Of a stretch of 64,000 nucleotides of DNA, positions 36,294-45,510 are shown in pieces. The notes under the pieces were generated by a model. It made no database searches, had not been told where the DNA came from, and was given only the letters and a program-made list of their open reading frames with translations. The DNA comes from UBA10329 sp964500205. Lineage in GTDB: Bacteria; Bacteroidota; Bacteroidia; UBA10329. Positions within the stretch are counted from its first letter, which is position 1. Each line of letters starts with the position of its first letter. The stretch spans positions 68,513-132,512 of the forward strand of contig CAZCNS010000011.1 in NCBI GenBank assembly GCA_964500205.1. Reading direction: 5' to 3'. Made by a program: the position numbers and the translations under genes.

Positions 36294-37135
36294 GCATCGA
36301 AGTCGATGGCGCGGAAACGCACCTTGTACGCATCCAGCGTTCGCCCCTTTCCTGTAAGGTCAAGGAAGATGAGGTTCAGAGGTGAAGGGCGGAAACGCAC
36401 GGGGATGTTGACATGCAACGGCTGCATCCGCTGCCATGACGGGTCGAGACCGAGGTGCAAAGACATCCCAAAGCGGACCTTTTCTTTAGGAGTAGAGATC
36501 ATCGTTTGAGGGAAAGCTCCCAGCACTGCACTCAACAACGGACATCCACTTGCTGTGTGAAAGCGCATCAGACCATTCCGCACAGTCTCGACCGCATATC
36601 GGGCATTAGGGTTGGAGAGTCTCCATTGCAGTCGTTCCGCATCCCATACCCGCTGAAACGCACATTCACCATCACCACCTTCCAGTGGGTCGCCAAAACC
36701 TACAATGGCCCGCAATGGCCCCACCAACTGAAAACCGAGCTTACGGACAAAACCAGGAGTGCTTGCAGCATTGGCCACGCCCACCACAAATCCAAGACCA
36801 TCCTCGGCAGCCTTGGTATAAGTTGCCTTGGCAAGACCTGTGAACAGTCCTTTGCCTCCATGGCCCGGATGGGTGGCCGTATTGAGCGATAGCAGTCCAC
36901 TCTCACAGACTCCGTTGATCTCGCTGACAATAGGTATCGTGGCGTAATGTGCCACAAGATTACTCATATGGTAAGCATTGAACCCCACCACAGGCCCGTC
37001 AGGATTCTCTGCATACTGCCAGCGGATGAATGCCTCCGTGAAACCCGCCTTAGGAAACACCGTGGTGAGTAAGGCTGTAACCTCCGCTATGGAGGCATCA
37101 TCGGTGCCACAGGGCCTTATGTCGTAATCGCTCAT
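36287..37135 (-). CDS. GNAT family N-acetyltransferase
   Basis: A 282-residue acetyltransferase-fold protein: DYDIRPCGTDDASIAEVTALL at the N-terminus, then strand/helix elements ending in the acetyl-CoA region SLNTATHPGHGGKGLFTGLAKATYTKA (in part: HPGHGGKGLFTGLA), the Q/RxxGxG/A-like loop. The C-terminal half is an extension not seen in minimal GNATs, as in those acting on sugar nucleotides or glycans. It is the last gene of the six-gene minus-strand operon; its ATG 37135 overlaps the stop of the epimerase gene (ATGA). A role in N-acylating an amino sugar is inferred from context. Confidence 0.8.
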   Translation of the reverse strand: MSDYDIRPCGTDDASIAEVTALLTTVFPKAGFTEAFIRWQYAENPDGPVVGFNAYHMSNLVAHYATIPIVSEINGVCESGLLSLNTATHPGHGGKGLFTGLAKATYTKAAEDGLGFVVGVANAASTPGFVRKLGFQLVGPLRAIVGFGDPLEGGDGECAFQRVWDAERLQWRLSNPNARYAVETVRNGLMRFHTASGCPLLSAVLGAFPQTMISTPKEKVRFGMSLHLGLDPSWQRMQPLHVNIPVRFRPSPLNLIFLDLTGKGRTLDAYKVRFRAIDFDAY

Positions 37136-37992
37136 CGCAACGCGTATCGTTCTATGGTCAGCCGCAGAGGTCGGAGCTTGATGCTCAAACACTGTAGGTC
37201 ATTCTTTGTATCGAATGAGCGGAGACACTTGAGGCCGAGCAGGTTCTCCTTGGACACCGGCAGTCGAAGCGGCAAAAGGCCCAGCAAGGTCAACACAAGG
37301 TCGAACAGTGTGTATGGAAGAGAAAGAAAGCGCAACCGTTGTCCCCTCACCTCGCCTATGAGCGCATAAAGCTGGCGCAAGGTGACAACCTCCTCCGACC
37401 CAAGCAGAAAAAGCCCTGTGACCCCTTGCTTCATCACCGTTTCCACCACTCGACAGACCTCATCCACACCGACAGTCTGAATAGGCTGAATACCACCATC
37501 GACCAGCGGGACAAGGGTAGTGCGGGCCAGCGTGTCACTGATCCTTTTGAACAACCCGCCACTGTCACCCACGACCAGACCGAGTTTCAACACCGTGTCA
37601 AGGTCAGCATCCATCATCTGCTCCAAGCGGTACTTGTGCCGACCATAGACGGATTCCGCTTCCGCATGTGCAGACATGGTGCTCAGGAAAATGAACCGGG
37701 TATCGGCAGCACGACAGGCATTGCGCAATCGCATCGTGGCTGCGATGTTGACCTCCTCCGCATCCGGTTGCGAGGCAGAAAAAGGAATGAAAGCACAATG
37801 GACAAGAACATCCGGCATTGGATTCAGGGCAAACGATTCATCCCGAAGGTCGAATGGAACGAACAGAGCGCCATCTGGCACACACGTAGGCTCACTCCTC
37901 TGGAGCAAGTGTACTTTGTATCCCATTTTCAGAAAATGATTCACCAGCTCCGAACCGATGAAACCAGACGAGCCTGAGATAGCGATGGTCAT
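37132..37992 (-). CDS. NAD-dependent epimerase/dehydratase (extended SDR)
   Basis: A 286-residue extended short-chain dehydrogenase. The NAD(P)-binding GxxGxxG motif is near the N-terminus (ISGSSGFIGSELVNHFL); FIFLSTMSAHAEAESVYGRHKYRLEQ carries the catalytic Ser and the YxxxK motif (Y-GRH-K). It likely reduces, oxidises or epimerises a nucleotide sugar. It starts 3 nt after the GMC oxidoreductase gene and overlaps the GNAT gene, so all are in one operon. Confidence 0.87.
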   Translation of the reverse strand: MTIAISGSSGFIGSELVNHFLKMGYKVHLLQRSEPTCVPDGALFVPFDLRDESFALNPMPDVLVHCAFIPFSASQPDAEEVNIAATMRLRNACRAADTRFIFLSTMSAHAEAESVYGRHKYRLEQMMDADLDTVLKLGLVVGDSGGLFKRISDTLARTTLVPLVDGGIQPIQTVGVDEVCRVVETVMKQGVTGLFLLGSEEVVTLRQLYALIGEVRGQRLRFLSLPYTLFDLVLTLLGLLPLRLPVSKENLLGLKCLRSFDTKNDLQCLSIKLRPLRLTIERYALR

Positions 37993-37995
37993 GCG

Positions 37996-39621
37996 TCAAA
38001 TATCGCGCATGCTGCGCAGAAGATTTTCCGCCACCCGGTGCGCATTGGCCATGATGGTGAATGAGATACCCTTGGCAGGCAGATAACGGAAGGATGAAGC
38101 ATCTCCGACCCATACAAGACGGGTGCCGTGAAGCCGTCCTTCCGCAGACGTGTGCATGGGCCTCTCCGTTTCTGAGACAGGTAGCGCACCTGCATAGTGA
38201 ATGCTGCTTCCCATTCCGGAATCGACCCTCTTCAAGGGGAATAGTCCGAGACGCTTGAATGTGCGGTAGAACAGCCGTTCCCTTGAACGCAGCGCATCCC
38301 ACTCATCATCGGTCAACCTATAGTCTGCCAGCAGCGCATCACCGGTAGGAGAATCGCCATCGCGCACAAGCTTGAGGTGGCGGTGCTGTCCTCCGCCCTC
38401 AGGATGATGGATGCCAGCAATGGTAAGTCCTGACATCAGGTATTGCATAAGCATCCTCCCATCTGAGAAATTGAGCGGGGATTCTTTTGCGAGCCGGAAA
38501 AGCATAAGTGAGCGGTAGGTGAACAGTGCTGCCATGGAGACATCAGCATTGGCTCCATCCGGGTCATGAAACAAGGTGAGCTGCCCCATTCCCGACTTGC
38601 GGGCAGGCATGGCACGTCCCAGATTGCGCCAATCCAAGAGTGGTACGTAGCTGTAGGGGTTGCAGAGCAATGGCAAAATTCCGCTCTCAGGAAAAGACCG
38701 CATGACGATACGGGCCGAACCGAGCACCCCAGGGCATAGCAGCAGCCTTCGCGCATGGCATGTGCGCTGTTCACCAGAGCGCACATCTACCGTGCGGACA
38801 TCGACACCGTCATCACCCTCCTGAAAAGAAACGACAAGCTGACCGGATATCTTGGTAAAACCCGATCTCTTGGCAAGGGCATCAGTGGTCATCCACGGTC
38901 TGTACACGGAGCCACGCTGGTCGTGCCAGAATTCCATATCACTGTGATCGAAAGCCTTCCGTGCGCCACGGTCCTCTGTAAGCACGGCCAAAGCAGGCAG
39001 TCCCATGTGAAAGCCTTCCTCGTAAAAAGATCTTCGGGAGCTACGATACCGCTCCAAAATGTCCAGCATGCGGGGTTCGGGCCTCACAGCTGGCATGATG
39101 CCGCGAAGACCACTGACCATGTACGGTGACGCATCGTCATTCGCAGCAGAGATGCCGATGCGGTCCGCCACTTTCTGATAAGCCGGAAGAAAATCCTTCC
39201 TGTCGAAGCCCATTCTCTTGAACTCCGCGTCAGAGAACATGTAGCATCCCGCGCCCCAAGCATTGCCCAGCCCACCGTTAGCAAGACTCTCGAAAGGGAA
39301 GAAACTCTCCGATACCATCTTTAACCAATGACCGACACCCTGCATGACATACTGCCGCTGGGGCGTGAGCTGCGCACCTACCTTCAATGCTCCCCAAGGT
39401 ATGCCCTCGAACTCCTGTCCAAGAAACAGAGGACGCTGGTCGCTACAGGTCCTTCGGATGGTATCGAAGTCATGATCCGGGAATGTGGGGTTCCTCTTGC
39501 GCGCATCAAATCCGACATCCAGCAATGTGACCTTGGCCCCTGCCTCCAGAAGGGTCTGACAGGCCTGCGCACCTGCAAGCCCTGACCCTACGACAATGAT
39601 ATCATGCTGTGATGCGCTCAT
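37996..39621 (-). CDS. GMC-type FAD-dependent oxidoreductase
   Basis: A 541-residue flavoprotein. The FAD dinucleotide-binding motif IIVVGSGLAGAQACQTLLEAG lies at residues ~8-28 (GSGLAG); a C-terminal GMC segment includes SGMGSSIHYAGALPVSE and LVWVGDASSFRYLPAKG with candidate active-site His. Such enzymes oxidise alcohols; within glycan loci they are thought to act on sugars or polyprenol-linked intermediates. The start ATG 39621 overlaps the upstream stop (ATGA), preferred to ATG 39636. Operon position between a deacetylase/small membrane protein and an epimerase suggests it modifies a cell-surface molecule. Confidence 0.83.
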   Translation of the reverse strand: MSASQHDIIVVGSGLAGAQACQTLLEAGAKVTLLDVGFDARKRNPTFPDHDFDTIRRTCSDQRPLFLGQEFEGIPWGALKVGAQLTPQRQYVMQGVGHWLKMVSESFFPFESLANGGLGNAWGAGCYMFSDAEFKRMGFDRKDFLPAYQKVADRIGISAANDDASPYMVSGLRGIMPAVRPEPRMLDILERYRSSRRSFYEEGFHMGLPALAVLTEDRGARKAFDHSDMEFWHDQRGSVYRPWMTTDALAKRSGFTKISGQLVVSFQEGDDGVDVRTVDVRSGEQRTCHARRLLLCPGVLGSARIVMRSFPESGILPLLCNPYSYVPLLDWRNLGRAMPARKSGMGQLTLFHDPDGANADVSMAALFTYRSLMLFRLAKESPLNFSDGRMLMQYLMSGLTIAGIHHPEGGGQHRHLKLVRDGDSPTGDALLADYRLTDDEWDALRSRERLFYRTFKRLGLFPLKRVDSGMGSSIHYAGALPVSETERPMHTSAEGRLHGTRLVWVGDASSFRYLPAKGISFTIMANAHRVAENLLRSMRDI

Positions 39622-40022
39622 GCCAACCTCCACCATTTAACCAGAAAGAGACCCACTACCGCGCATGCTACCGCCCGCATGCCGGCAAGCACCATTGGCA
39701 CGATATACAAGACCGGTCGGTCCTGTGGCAGAAAATGGTCCGCATAAGACGGTTCGGTCTCCAGAATGGCGAGCATGATGAAGATCCGCTTCCGGAGCGT
39801 GGAAGTAGGCGCTGTGAGCGCAAGGCCGGCATCCACGCATCGCATTGTCATCTGGCCAGAGACCATGTACCGCCACACCCGCCTCTCGCGGTCGTTGTAA
39901 TCTGCACCGTGGTGTTCCAAGGCGCGCCAATACTGCTCCTTCACCTCATCAGACACAGGAGCGCCCACGAGATAACGCGACAAGGCATCAGCCTCTAAAT
40001 GACGCTCATTGACCGATTCCAT
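39618..40022 (-). CDS. Small membrane-anchored protein of unknown function
   Basis: A 134-residue protein: a charged, helical N-terminal part (LEADALSRYLVGAPVSDEVK, YWRALEHH) and a C-terminal membrane helix (VPMVLAGMRAVACAVVGLFLV). It lies between the deacetylase and GMC genes, overlapping the former by 28 nt and the latter by 4 nt. Because it travels with an FAD oxidoreductase, it may be its membrane-anchoring partner, as seen with small subunits of other GMC dehydrogenases, but it lacks a Tat signal. That role is inference only. Confidence 0.7.
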   Translation of the reverse strand: MESVNERHLEADALSRYLVGAPVSDEVKEQYWRALEHHGADYNDRERRVWRYMVSGQMTMRCVDAGLALTAPTSTLRKRIFIMLAILETEPSYADHFLPQDRPVLYIVPMVLAGMRAVACAVVGLFLVKWWRLA

Positions 40023-40843
40023 TCCCCAGCGAACATATCATACCTGACGACTTTGAAACCCATCTTCATGACACGGTCGAGCCTTGTTAGCACGCGGTCT
40101 CGTCCCACATACATCAAGAAATTCATGATCCTGCTGCCGTTAATGCCCGGGTGCATGAACCGCTCTTGGGCAGTGTCCACATCATAGGGATGGAAATATC
40201 CGAGTATCCCCTGCCCCATGCTTTTCCCTCGAAGAAAAAAATATCTGACCAAGAACCACGGAAGCACCCTGAAATAAACCCCGCCACCGAACGGTACCTG
40301 CATAGGGCCGAAGGATGCCAGATTCATCGGGATCTCCAGAACACCATCCATGTGTCGTGGATGCTGACCGAAACCCGGCCAACCGAAAAGCGGATTCCTT
40401 GCAGGGAGCACGGAGCTGGAATATCCGAAACCGAACTCCTTCAGCACACCATGGGCCCACGGTGTTTGACCGGTGAGTGAAAAGGTGGGGGCACGGAAAC
40501 CAGTGGCGCGAGGCAGGCCAAAACGCTCGGCCGTCTCAAGCCAATTCTCGAGGTCTTTCCTGAAACCGTCAGGGCCGAGCTTGTCGAGCGGAATGTGCCT
40601 GTCGGTATGACACGCCAACTCATGCCCTTCATCAACGATGCGCTCCACCAGCTCAGGATAGGAGCGCATCACATCACCCACCACAAAAAAAGTGCAGTGT
40701 GCGCCATGGCGTTTCAAAAAATCAAGGAAAGACAAGGTATTCTCCTCTACCCGTGGTGGGAACCGCTCACCCTCGGGTATCATTTGACGCACATCTTCGA
40801 GGTCAATGCTGAACAAATATGGAGTTGCAGCAGATGGGTTCAC
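39995..40843 (-). CDS. Polysaccharide deacetylase (NodB fold, DUF3473 type)
   Basis: A 282-residue NodB-homology deacetylase. Motif 1 is FSIDLED (D-E...), motif 2 HTDRHIPL (HxxxH metal ligands), motif 3 RAPTFS, and the C-terminal YFHPYDVDTAQ matches the DUF3473-type deacetylases of exopolysaccharide loci. I take GTG 40843 as start, which overlaps the glycosyltransferase stop as GTGA; the longer frame (to 40981) would lie inside the upstream gene. It removes N-acetyl groups from a glycan or a lipid-linked sugar. Together with a downstream GNAT gene it suggests exchange of acyl groups on an amino sugar. Confidence 0.87.
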   Translation of the reverse strand: MNPSAATPYLFSIDLEDVRQMIPEGERFPPRVEENTLSFLDFLKRHGAHCTFFVVGDVMRSYPELVERIVDEGHELACHTDRHIPLDKLGPDGFRKDLENWLETAERFGLPRATGFRAPTFSLTGQTPWAHGVLKEFGFGYSSSVLPARNPLFGWPGFGQHPRHMDGVLEIPMNLASFGPMQVPFGGGVYFRVLPWFLVRYFFLRGKSMGQGILGYFHPYDVDTAQERFMHPGINGSRIMNFLMYVGRDRVLTRLDRVMKMGFKVVRYDMFAGEWNRSMSVI

Positions 40844-41721
40844 TTCTCGACCAATGCTTTTCTGATGGTGGAAAGCTGCTCGGCCATGAGTCCGAGGAAG
40901 AAGAAAATGAGACCGGAAACGATAAGTAGCATAGCCCCGACACTGACACCCATGCCGCGAACAAGAAAAGGAAGTTCCCACACGATGCCGAAAACCAGCA
41001 GGAAAAGCGCGATGGGCATGAACACGCGCATCGGGTTGAAAAGAATAACGATGTTCAAAATTTCGCGCACGGTTTCGATGGCCGTCATGGTGCTGATGGT
41101 GCTGACCCCTCCTTTTCGTGGATGAACAGTGATAGGCATCTCGAGCACTCTGTGCCGCTGGCTCACGAAGACCATCAATATGATGTCGCTGAAGGCCATA
41201 TGATCAGGGCAGAGCGGCAAATACTTCTTGGCGAGTATGGTGTCGTATATCTTCATGCCAGAGTTGACGTCTTTCACTGGCATAGGAAGCAGCAGGTTAG
41301 CGAACCAGCGGATGAGCGACTTTCCGATGCCGCGATAGACACTGGCCTCCTTCTGCCCAATGCGACTGCCCACCACCATGTCGGCATCGGTCTCTACCGC
41401 TTTATGATAAAGTGCCACGACATCGTTAAGGTCATGCTGTCCATCGGCATCCATGGTGATGACGTATCGGCTGTGTGCTGCGCTGATCCCGGATTTGATG
41501 GCTCCTCCATAGCCTCGGTTCAGCTTGTGGTGAACGGCACGGACCATCGTGTCTCCTTCGATCTCTGCCAACAATGCAGCTGTGGCATCCTTGGAACCGT
41601 CATTGACAATGATGGCCTGACAAAGATGCTCTTCGCAGAAAGCCTGCAAGGAAGCAATGAAGGCAGGCAGATTGGCCTCCTCGTTGTACGCAGGCACCAC
41701 TATGGTCAGCTCGCTCATCAT
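40840..41721 (-). CDS. GT2 family glycosyltransferase with C-terminal membrane helices
   Basis: A 293-residue dolichyl/undecaprenyl-phosphate sugar transferase type protein: N-terminal GT-A domain with VVPAYNEEANLPAFI, VNDGSKDATAALL, MDADGQHDLND (DxD region) and VGSRIGQKE, then two C-terminal hydrophobic helices (MPIALFLLVFGIVWELPFLV, GAMLLIVSGLIFFFLGLM). It resembles DPM1/ArnC-like transferases that load sugar onto a polyprenyl phosphate. First gene of the six-gene operon; the downstream deacetylase, like ArnD with ArnC, could then act on the lipid-linked sugar. Confidence 0.88.
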   Translation of the reverse strand: MMSELTIVVPAYNEEANLPAFIASLQAFCEEHLCQAIIVNDGSKDATAALLAEIEGDTMVRAVHHKLNRGYGGAIKSGISAAHSRYVITMDADGQHDLNDVVALYHKAVETDADMVVGSRIGQKEASVYRGIGKSLIRWFANLLLPMPVKDVNSGMKIYDTILAKKYLPLCPDHMAFSDIILMVFVSQRHRVLEMPITVHPRKGGVSTISTMTAIETVREILNIVILFNPMRVFMPIALFLLVFGIVWELPFLVRGMGVSVGAMLLIVSGLIFFFLGLMAEQLSTIRKALVEK

Positions 41722-42021
41722 CTGGCCTCAAAATAAATCATCCTGCGATGAAGTTGTTGCTTCCTGTGAAGAAATGGCAGTGCATATTCGCGGCCCGAAA
41801 ACAGGGGTTGCACCAGCTACAGGGCCTACTGGTCGAAAAACTGGCACAAACCCCCGAAAGTGAGGAATTATCACCAAATGGAATTGTGTTTATTGCCCAC
41901 ATTTGCATGCCCCAATGCAGCAGGCATCTCAAGACCAAGTGTTTTAAGATTGCGGGCTGTCCATTCAATCGGAGTGAGTATTTTTGATCTCACACCATCC
42001 TATCCAAACGCATAAATAAAG
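41722..42021. other. Divergent intergenic region between GT2 operon and recQ
   Basis: A 300-bp gap with no supported ORF or repeat. Its right side carries the recQ -7 element; I could not place a convincing promoter for the minus-strand operon. Confidence 0.5.
41979..41986 (+). promoter_or_regulatory. -7 element (TATTTTTG) of recQ
   Basis: TAnnTTTG match ending 35 nt before ATG 42022, giving an ordinary short AT-rich leader (aataaag before the ATG). Confidence 0.55.
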
Positions 42022-44226
42022 ATGGAAGTAGCTACGGATTCACAACTGAAACAGTCCCTGAAGAAATACTTCGGGTTCAACGCTTTCAAAGGCGAACAAG
42101 AAGAGATCATTCAAAGTGTTCTGGATGGTCACGACACTTTTGTCATCATGCCCACAGGCGGTGGCAAATCACTCTGCTACCAGCTTCCTGCGCTGCTGAT
42201 GGAAGGCACGGCCATCGTGGTCTCCCCGCTCATCGCTCTGATGAAGAACCAAGTGGACAGCATCCGCAGCTTCGGCACCAATGACGGTATTGCCCACTTC
42301 CTGAACTCATCACTCTCCAAGTCAGAAAGCGAGCGCGTCAGGGCCGACATCACCAATTGCGTGACCAAGCTCCTTTTCGTAGCACCTGAATCGCTCAACA
42401 AGGAGGAGAACATCGAGTTCTTCAAGTCGGTGAACGTGTCCTTCGTGGCCATTGACGAGGCACACTGCATATCGGAATGGGGACACGATTTCCGCCCGGA
42501 CTACCGCAGACTGCGCCCGATGATCGAGGCCATTGGCAAGGTGCCGGTCATTGCGCTCACGGCCACAGCCACCCCGAAGGTTCAGCAGGACATTCAGAAA
42601 AACCTCGGCATGACCGATGCGAGGGTGTTCAAATCTTCGTTCAACCGTGCGAACCTTTACTATGAGGTACGTCCAAAGTCTAAGGATGTAGTACGCGACC
42701 TGATCAAGTTCATCAAAGGACAGCAAGGTAAATCGGGTATCATCTACTGCCTGAGCAGAAAAAAGGTGGAGGAGCTGGCCGAAACCCTCAATGTTAACGG
42801 GATCAAGGCGCTGCCGTATCACGCAGGACTTGACGCAGGGTCTCGCGCACGCCACCAGGATGAGTTCCTGATGGACGATGCCAACGTGATCGTGGCCACC
42901 ATCGCCTTTGGCATGGGCATCGACAAGCCCGATGTTCGTTTTGTAATTCACCATGACATCCCGAAGAGCCTCGAAGGCTACTATCAGGAGACGGGCCGTG
43001 CGGGCCGAGATGGCGGGGAGGGCCAATGCATCGCTTTCTACAATTACGATGACATCGTCAAGTTGGAGAAATTCATGCAAGGCAAGCCCATCTCTGAGCA
43101 GGAGATAGGCAAGCAACTGCTGCAAGAGGTGGTGGCATACTCGGAAGCAAGCGTATGCCGTAGAAAGTTCCTGCTGCACTACTTCGGTGAGGAGTATGAT
43201 GACTCAGGCTGCAAGGATGAGTGCGACAACTGCCGTTATCCCAAGAAAAAAGTAGAGGCCAAAGATGAAATGACCCTGCTGCTTCAGACCATTGTGGCCA
43301 TCAAGGAGAAATTCAAGATGAAGCATGTGGTGAACATCCTGCTGGGAGTATCCGGCAACACCATCACATCCTACAAGCACGACACCCTCGACATGTTCGG
43401 TGCAGGCAGTGACCAGTCTCAGAAATTCTGGGAGTCGATGGTACGCCAGGCACTCATTTCGGGCTTCCTTTCAAAAGACATAGAAAATTACGGGCTTCTG
43501 AAAATGACAGCGGCCGGTCACGCATTCATCAAAAAACCATCATCATTTCTCATGACGCTCGACCATGACTTCGAAGCGGACTCCAACGAAGATGAGTCCT
43601 CGTCCACTCCGCTAAAAGGTGGTGGTGGCGGTTTCGATGACGTACTGCTGACCATGCTCAAGGAGCTGCGGAAGGAGATTTCTCGTGAGGAGGGTCTGCC
43701 TCCTTTCGTGATCTTCCAAGACCCGTCTCTTGAGGACATGGCTCTGCGGTACCCCATCAGTATCGATGAACTGAAAGACATCACCGGTGTGGGCCTTGGT
43801 AAGGCCAAGCGCTTCGGTGAGCCTTTCATCGAACTCATCAAAGAATATGTGGAGGAGAATGAGATCGAGCGGGAGCAGGATATGGTGGTTCGGTCCGTTG
43901 CCAAGAAATCGAGCAACAAGGTCCACATCATCCAGAGCATTGACCGCAAACTCGATCTCGAGGACATTGCGGAGGCAAAGGGACTGGAGATTGATGAGTT
44001 GCTGACCGAGATCGAGCAGATCATGGCCTCAGGCACCAAGATCAACCTCACTTACTACATCGACAAGGTGATAGATGAGGACAAGCAGGAGGAGGTCTAT
44101 GAATACTTCCGCGAGGCGAAGTCTGACAGCGTCCAGGCAGCGCTCAAGGAGCTTGGGGAGAACGACTACACCGAGGAGGAGATGCGACTCATGCGCATCA
44201 AGTTCATTTCGGAATTCGGACATTGA
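42022..44226 (+). CDS. recQ: ATP-dependent DNA helicase RecQ
   Basis: A 734-residue superfamily 2 helicase that unwinds DNA 3'->5' in recombination and fork repair. Walker A is MPTGGGKS (43-50), motif II DEAHCISEWGHDF (DEAH at 145-148), followed by motif III TATAT and motif VI ETGRAGRDG. The RQC domain has the zinc-binding cysteines CRRKFLLHYFGEE...CKDECDNC. A C-terminal HRDC domain (VIFQDPSLEDMALRYPISID, ITGVGLGKAKRFGEPFI) follows a Gly-rich linker, and a further ~150-residue acidic extension is typical of Bacteroidota RecQ. Translation ends 9 nt before the PAP2 gene. Confidence 0.95.
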   Translation: MEVATDSQLKQSLKKYFGFNAFKGEQEEIIQSVLDGHDTFVIMPTGGGKSLCYQLPALLMEGTAIVVSPLIALMKNQVDSIRSFGTNDGIAHFLNSSLSKSESERVRADITNCVTKLLFVAPESLNKEENIEFFKSVNVSFVAIDEAHCISEWGHDFRPDYRRLRPMIEAIGKVPVIALTATATPKVQQDIQKNLGMTDARVFKSSFNRANLYYEVRPKSKDVVRDLIKFIKGQQGKSGIIYCLSRKKVEELAETLNVNGIKALPYHAGLDAGSRARHQDEFLMDDANVIVATIAFGMGIDKPDVRFVIHHDIPKSLEGYYQETGRAGRDGGEGQCIAFYNYDDIVKLEKFMQGKPISEQEIGKQLLQEVVAYSEASVCRRKFLLHYFGEEYDDSGCKDECDNCRYPKKKVEAKDEMTLLLQTIVAIKEKFKMKHVVNILLGVSGNTITSYKHDTLDMFGAGSDQSQKFWESMVRQALISGFLSKDIENYGLLKMTAAGHAFIKKPSSFLMTLDHDFEADSNEDESSSTPLKGGGGGFDDVLLTMLKELRKEISREEGLPPFVIFQDPSLEDMALRYPISIDELKDITGVGLGKAKRFGEPFIELIKEYVEENEIEREQDMVVRSVAKKSSNKVHIIQSIDRKLDLEDIAEAKGLEIDELLTEIEQIMASGTKINLTYYIDKVIDEDKQEEVYEYFREAKSDSVQAALKELGENDYTEEEMRLMRIKFISEFGH

Positions 44227-44235
44227 CCATTTAAG

Positions 44236-44880
44236 TTGGGCGATCGCACCCATGTGACCCGTGCCTTCCTGCTGGGGCTGACGGCCTACAGCCTTGTTGG
44301 TCTTACGCTGTTCTTTCTGCACGGCCGAGAAGGAGCGCATGTGTTGATCAACCAATGGCACCATCCGTGGGGGGATCTTTTCTTCCGCTATATAACGGAT
44401 ACCGCCCATGGTGCAGTGCCTGTGCTGGCCATTCACCTGCTGCTTTTCGTCAGATACTCATGGGCGTTGGCCCTGGGTGTTTCGGCCAGTACAATGGGAA
44501 TTGTTGTCCAGTGGCTAAAACGTGGGGTCTTTGACCTTCCGCGTCCATCAGCTGTATTCGACCAGAGCTTCCTTCATTGGGTGGAAGGCGTTGATTATGC
44601 TTCAAGATTCAGCTTTCCTTCCGGACATGCAGGCACCGCATTCGCCATGTTCTTCATGTTCGCGCTGATGGCGAACAGAGGGTGGGCCACTTGGGCGTTT
44701 CTGATCTGGGCACTGATGGCCTCATTCTCACGGGTTTATATCTCGCAACACTTCATCGAGGATACCGTGGTCGGTGCGTGGATAGGCATTGCCACAACAT
44801 GGCTTGCTTGGCGATTCATCATCGTCCCTATCGAGAAAAAACCTACTAACAAGCTCAACGGCAGATTCTGGCCGTCTTGA
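44236..44880 (+). CDS. PAP2-family membrane phosphatase
   Basis: A 214-residue polytopic protein with the three phosphatase motifs: KRGVFDLPRP (KxxxxxxRP), FPSGHAGT (PSGH) and SRVYISQHFIEDT (SRxxxxxHxxxD). About six membrane helices. Such enzymes dephosphorylate undecaprenyl pyrophosphate or other lipid phosphates. The start is TTG 44236 (GTG 44254 is an alternative); no ATG fits. It is directly downstream of recQ and convergent with recR (3 nt apart). Substrate not determinable. Confidence 0.87.
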   Translation: MGDRTHVTRAFLLGLTAYSLVGLTLFFLHGREGAHVLINQWHHPWGDLFFRYITDTAHGAVPVLAIHLLLFVRYSWALALGVSASTMGIVVQWLKRGVFDLPRPSAVFDQSFLHWVEGVDYASRFSFPSGHAGTAFAMFFMFALMANRGWATWAFLIWALMASFSRVYISQHFIEDTVVGAWIGIATTWLAWRFIIVPIEKKPTNKLNGRFWPS

Positions 44881-44883
44881 ATA

Positions 44884-45495
44884 TCAGCGACTGAGCATTG
44901 TCTCGTAAGGCACACGCTGCACGAGCGACCTACCGAGCGTCACTTCATCCGTGTATTCAAGCCCACCACCCACAGAGACACCCCTCGATAAGGTGGTGAC
45001 AGCGACCCCCGTGGGTTTAAGCTGGCGGAAAAGATAGAAATTGGTGGTGTCTCCTTCCATCGTGGTGCTCAAGGCCAGAATGACCTCCCGCACCTCGCCT
45101 GAGGCGCAGCGTTCCACCAGCTGTGCTATGCGCAGGTCGCTGGGGCCTATACCGTCCATGGGTGATATGATGCCTCCGAGTACGTGATAAGTGCCCTTGA
45201 ACTGGGAGGTATTCTCGAAAGCGACCACATCCCGGATATCCTCGACCACACAGATGACAGAGCGGTCACGCCTCTGATCGCTGCATATCTCGCAGACCTC
45301 CTTGTCTGTAACCGTGTAGCAAACCCTGCAATGACGTACGTTTTCGCGCAACGTGATGAAGGTCTGCCCGAAATGCTCCAATTCCTCGGGCTTCTTCTTC
45401 AGCAGATGAAGCACAAAGCGGAAGGCCGTACGTTGCCCAACACCAGGCAACTGGGCAAATTCATCAACAGCATCCTGAAGCACTTTGGAGATCAT
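44884..45495 (-). CDS. recR: Recombination protein RecR
   Basis: A 203-residue RecR with an N-terminal helix-hairpin-helix (LPGVGQRTAFRFVLHLLK), the C4 zinc finger CRVCYTVTDKEVCEIC, and a Toprim domain (ICVVEDIRDVVAFENT, YHVLGGIISPMDGIGP, VILALSTTMEGDTT). With RecF/RecO it loads RecA on gapped DNA. It follows the thiolase gene by 15 nt and may be cotranscribed with it. Confidence 0.95.
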   Translation of the reverse strand: MISKVLQDAVDEFAQLPGVGQRTAFRFVLHLLKKKPEELEHFGQTFITLRENVRHCRVCYTVTDKEVCEICSDQRRDRSVICVVEDIRDVVAFENTSQFKGTYHVLGGIISPMDGIGPSDLRIAQLVERCASGEVREVILALSTTMEGDTTNFYLFRQLKPTGVAVTTLSRGVSVGGGLEYTDEVTLGRSLVQRVPYETMLSR

Positions 45496-45510
45496 CGGCA
45501 GGTCTTTGTC

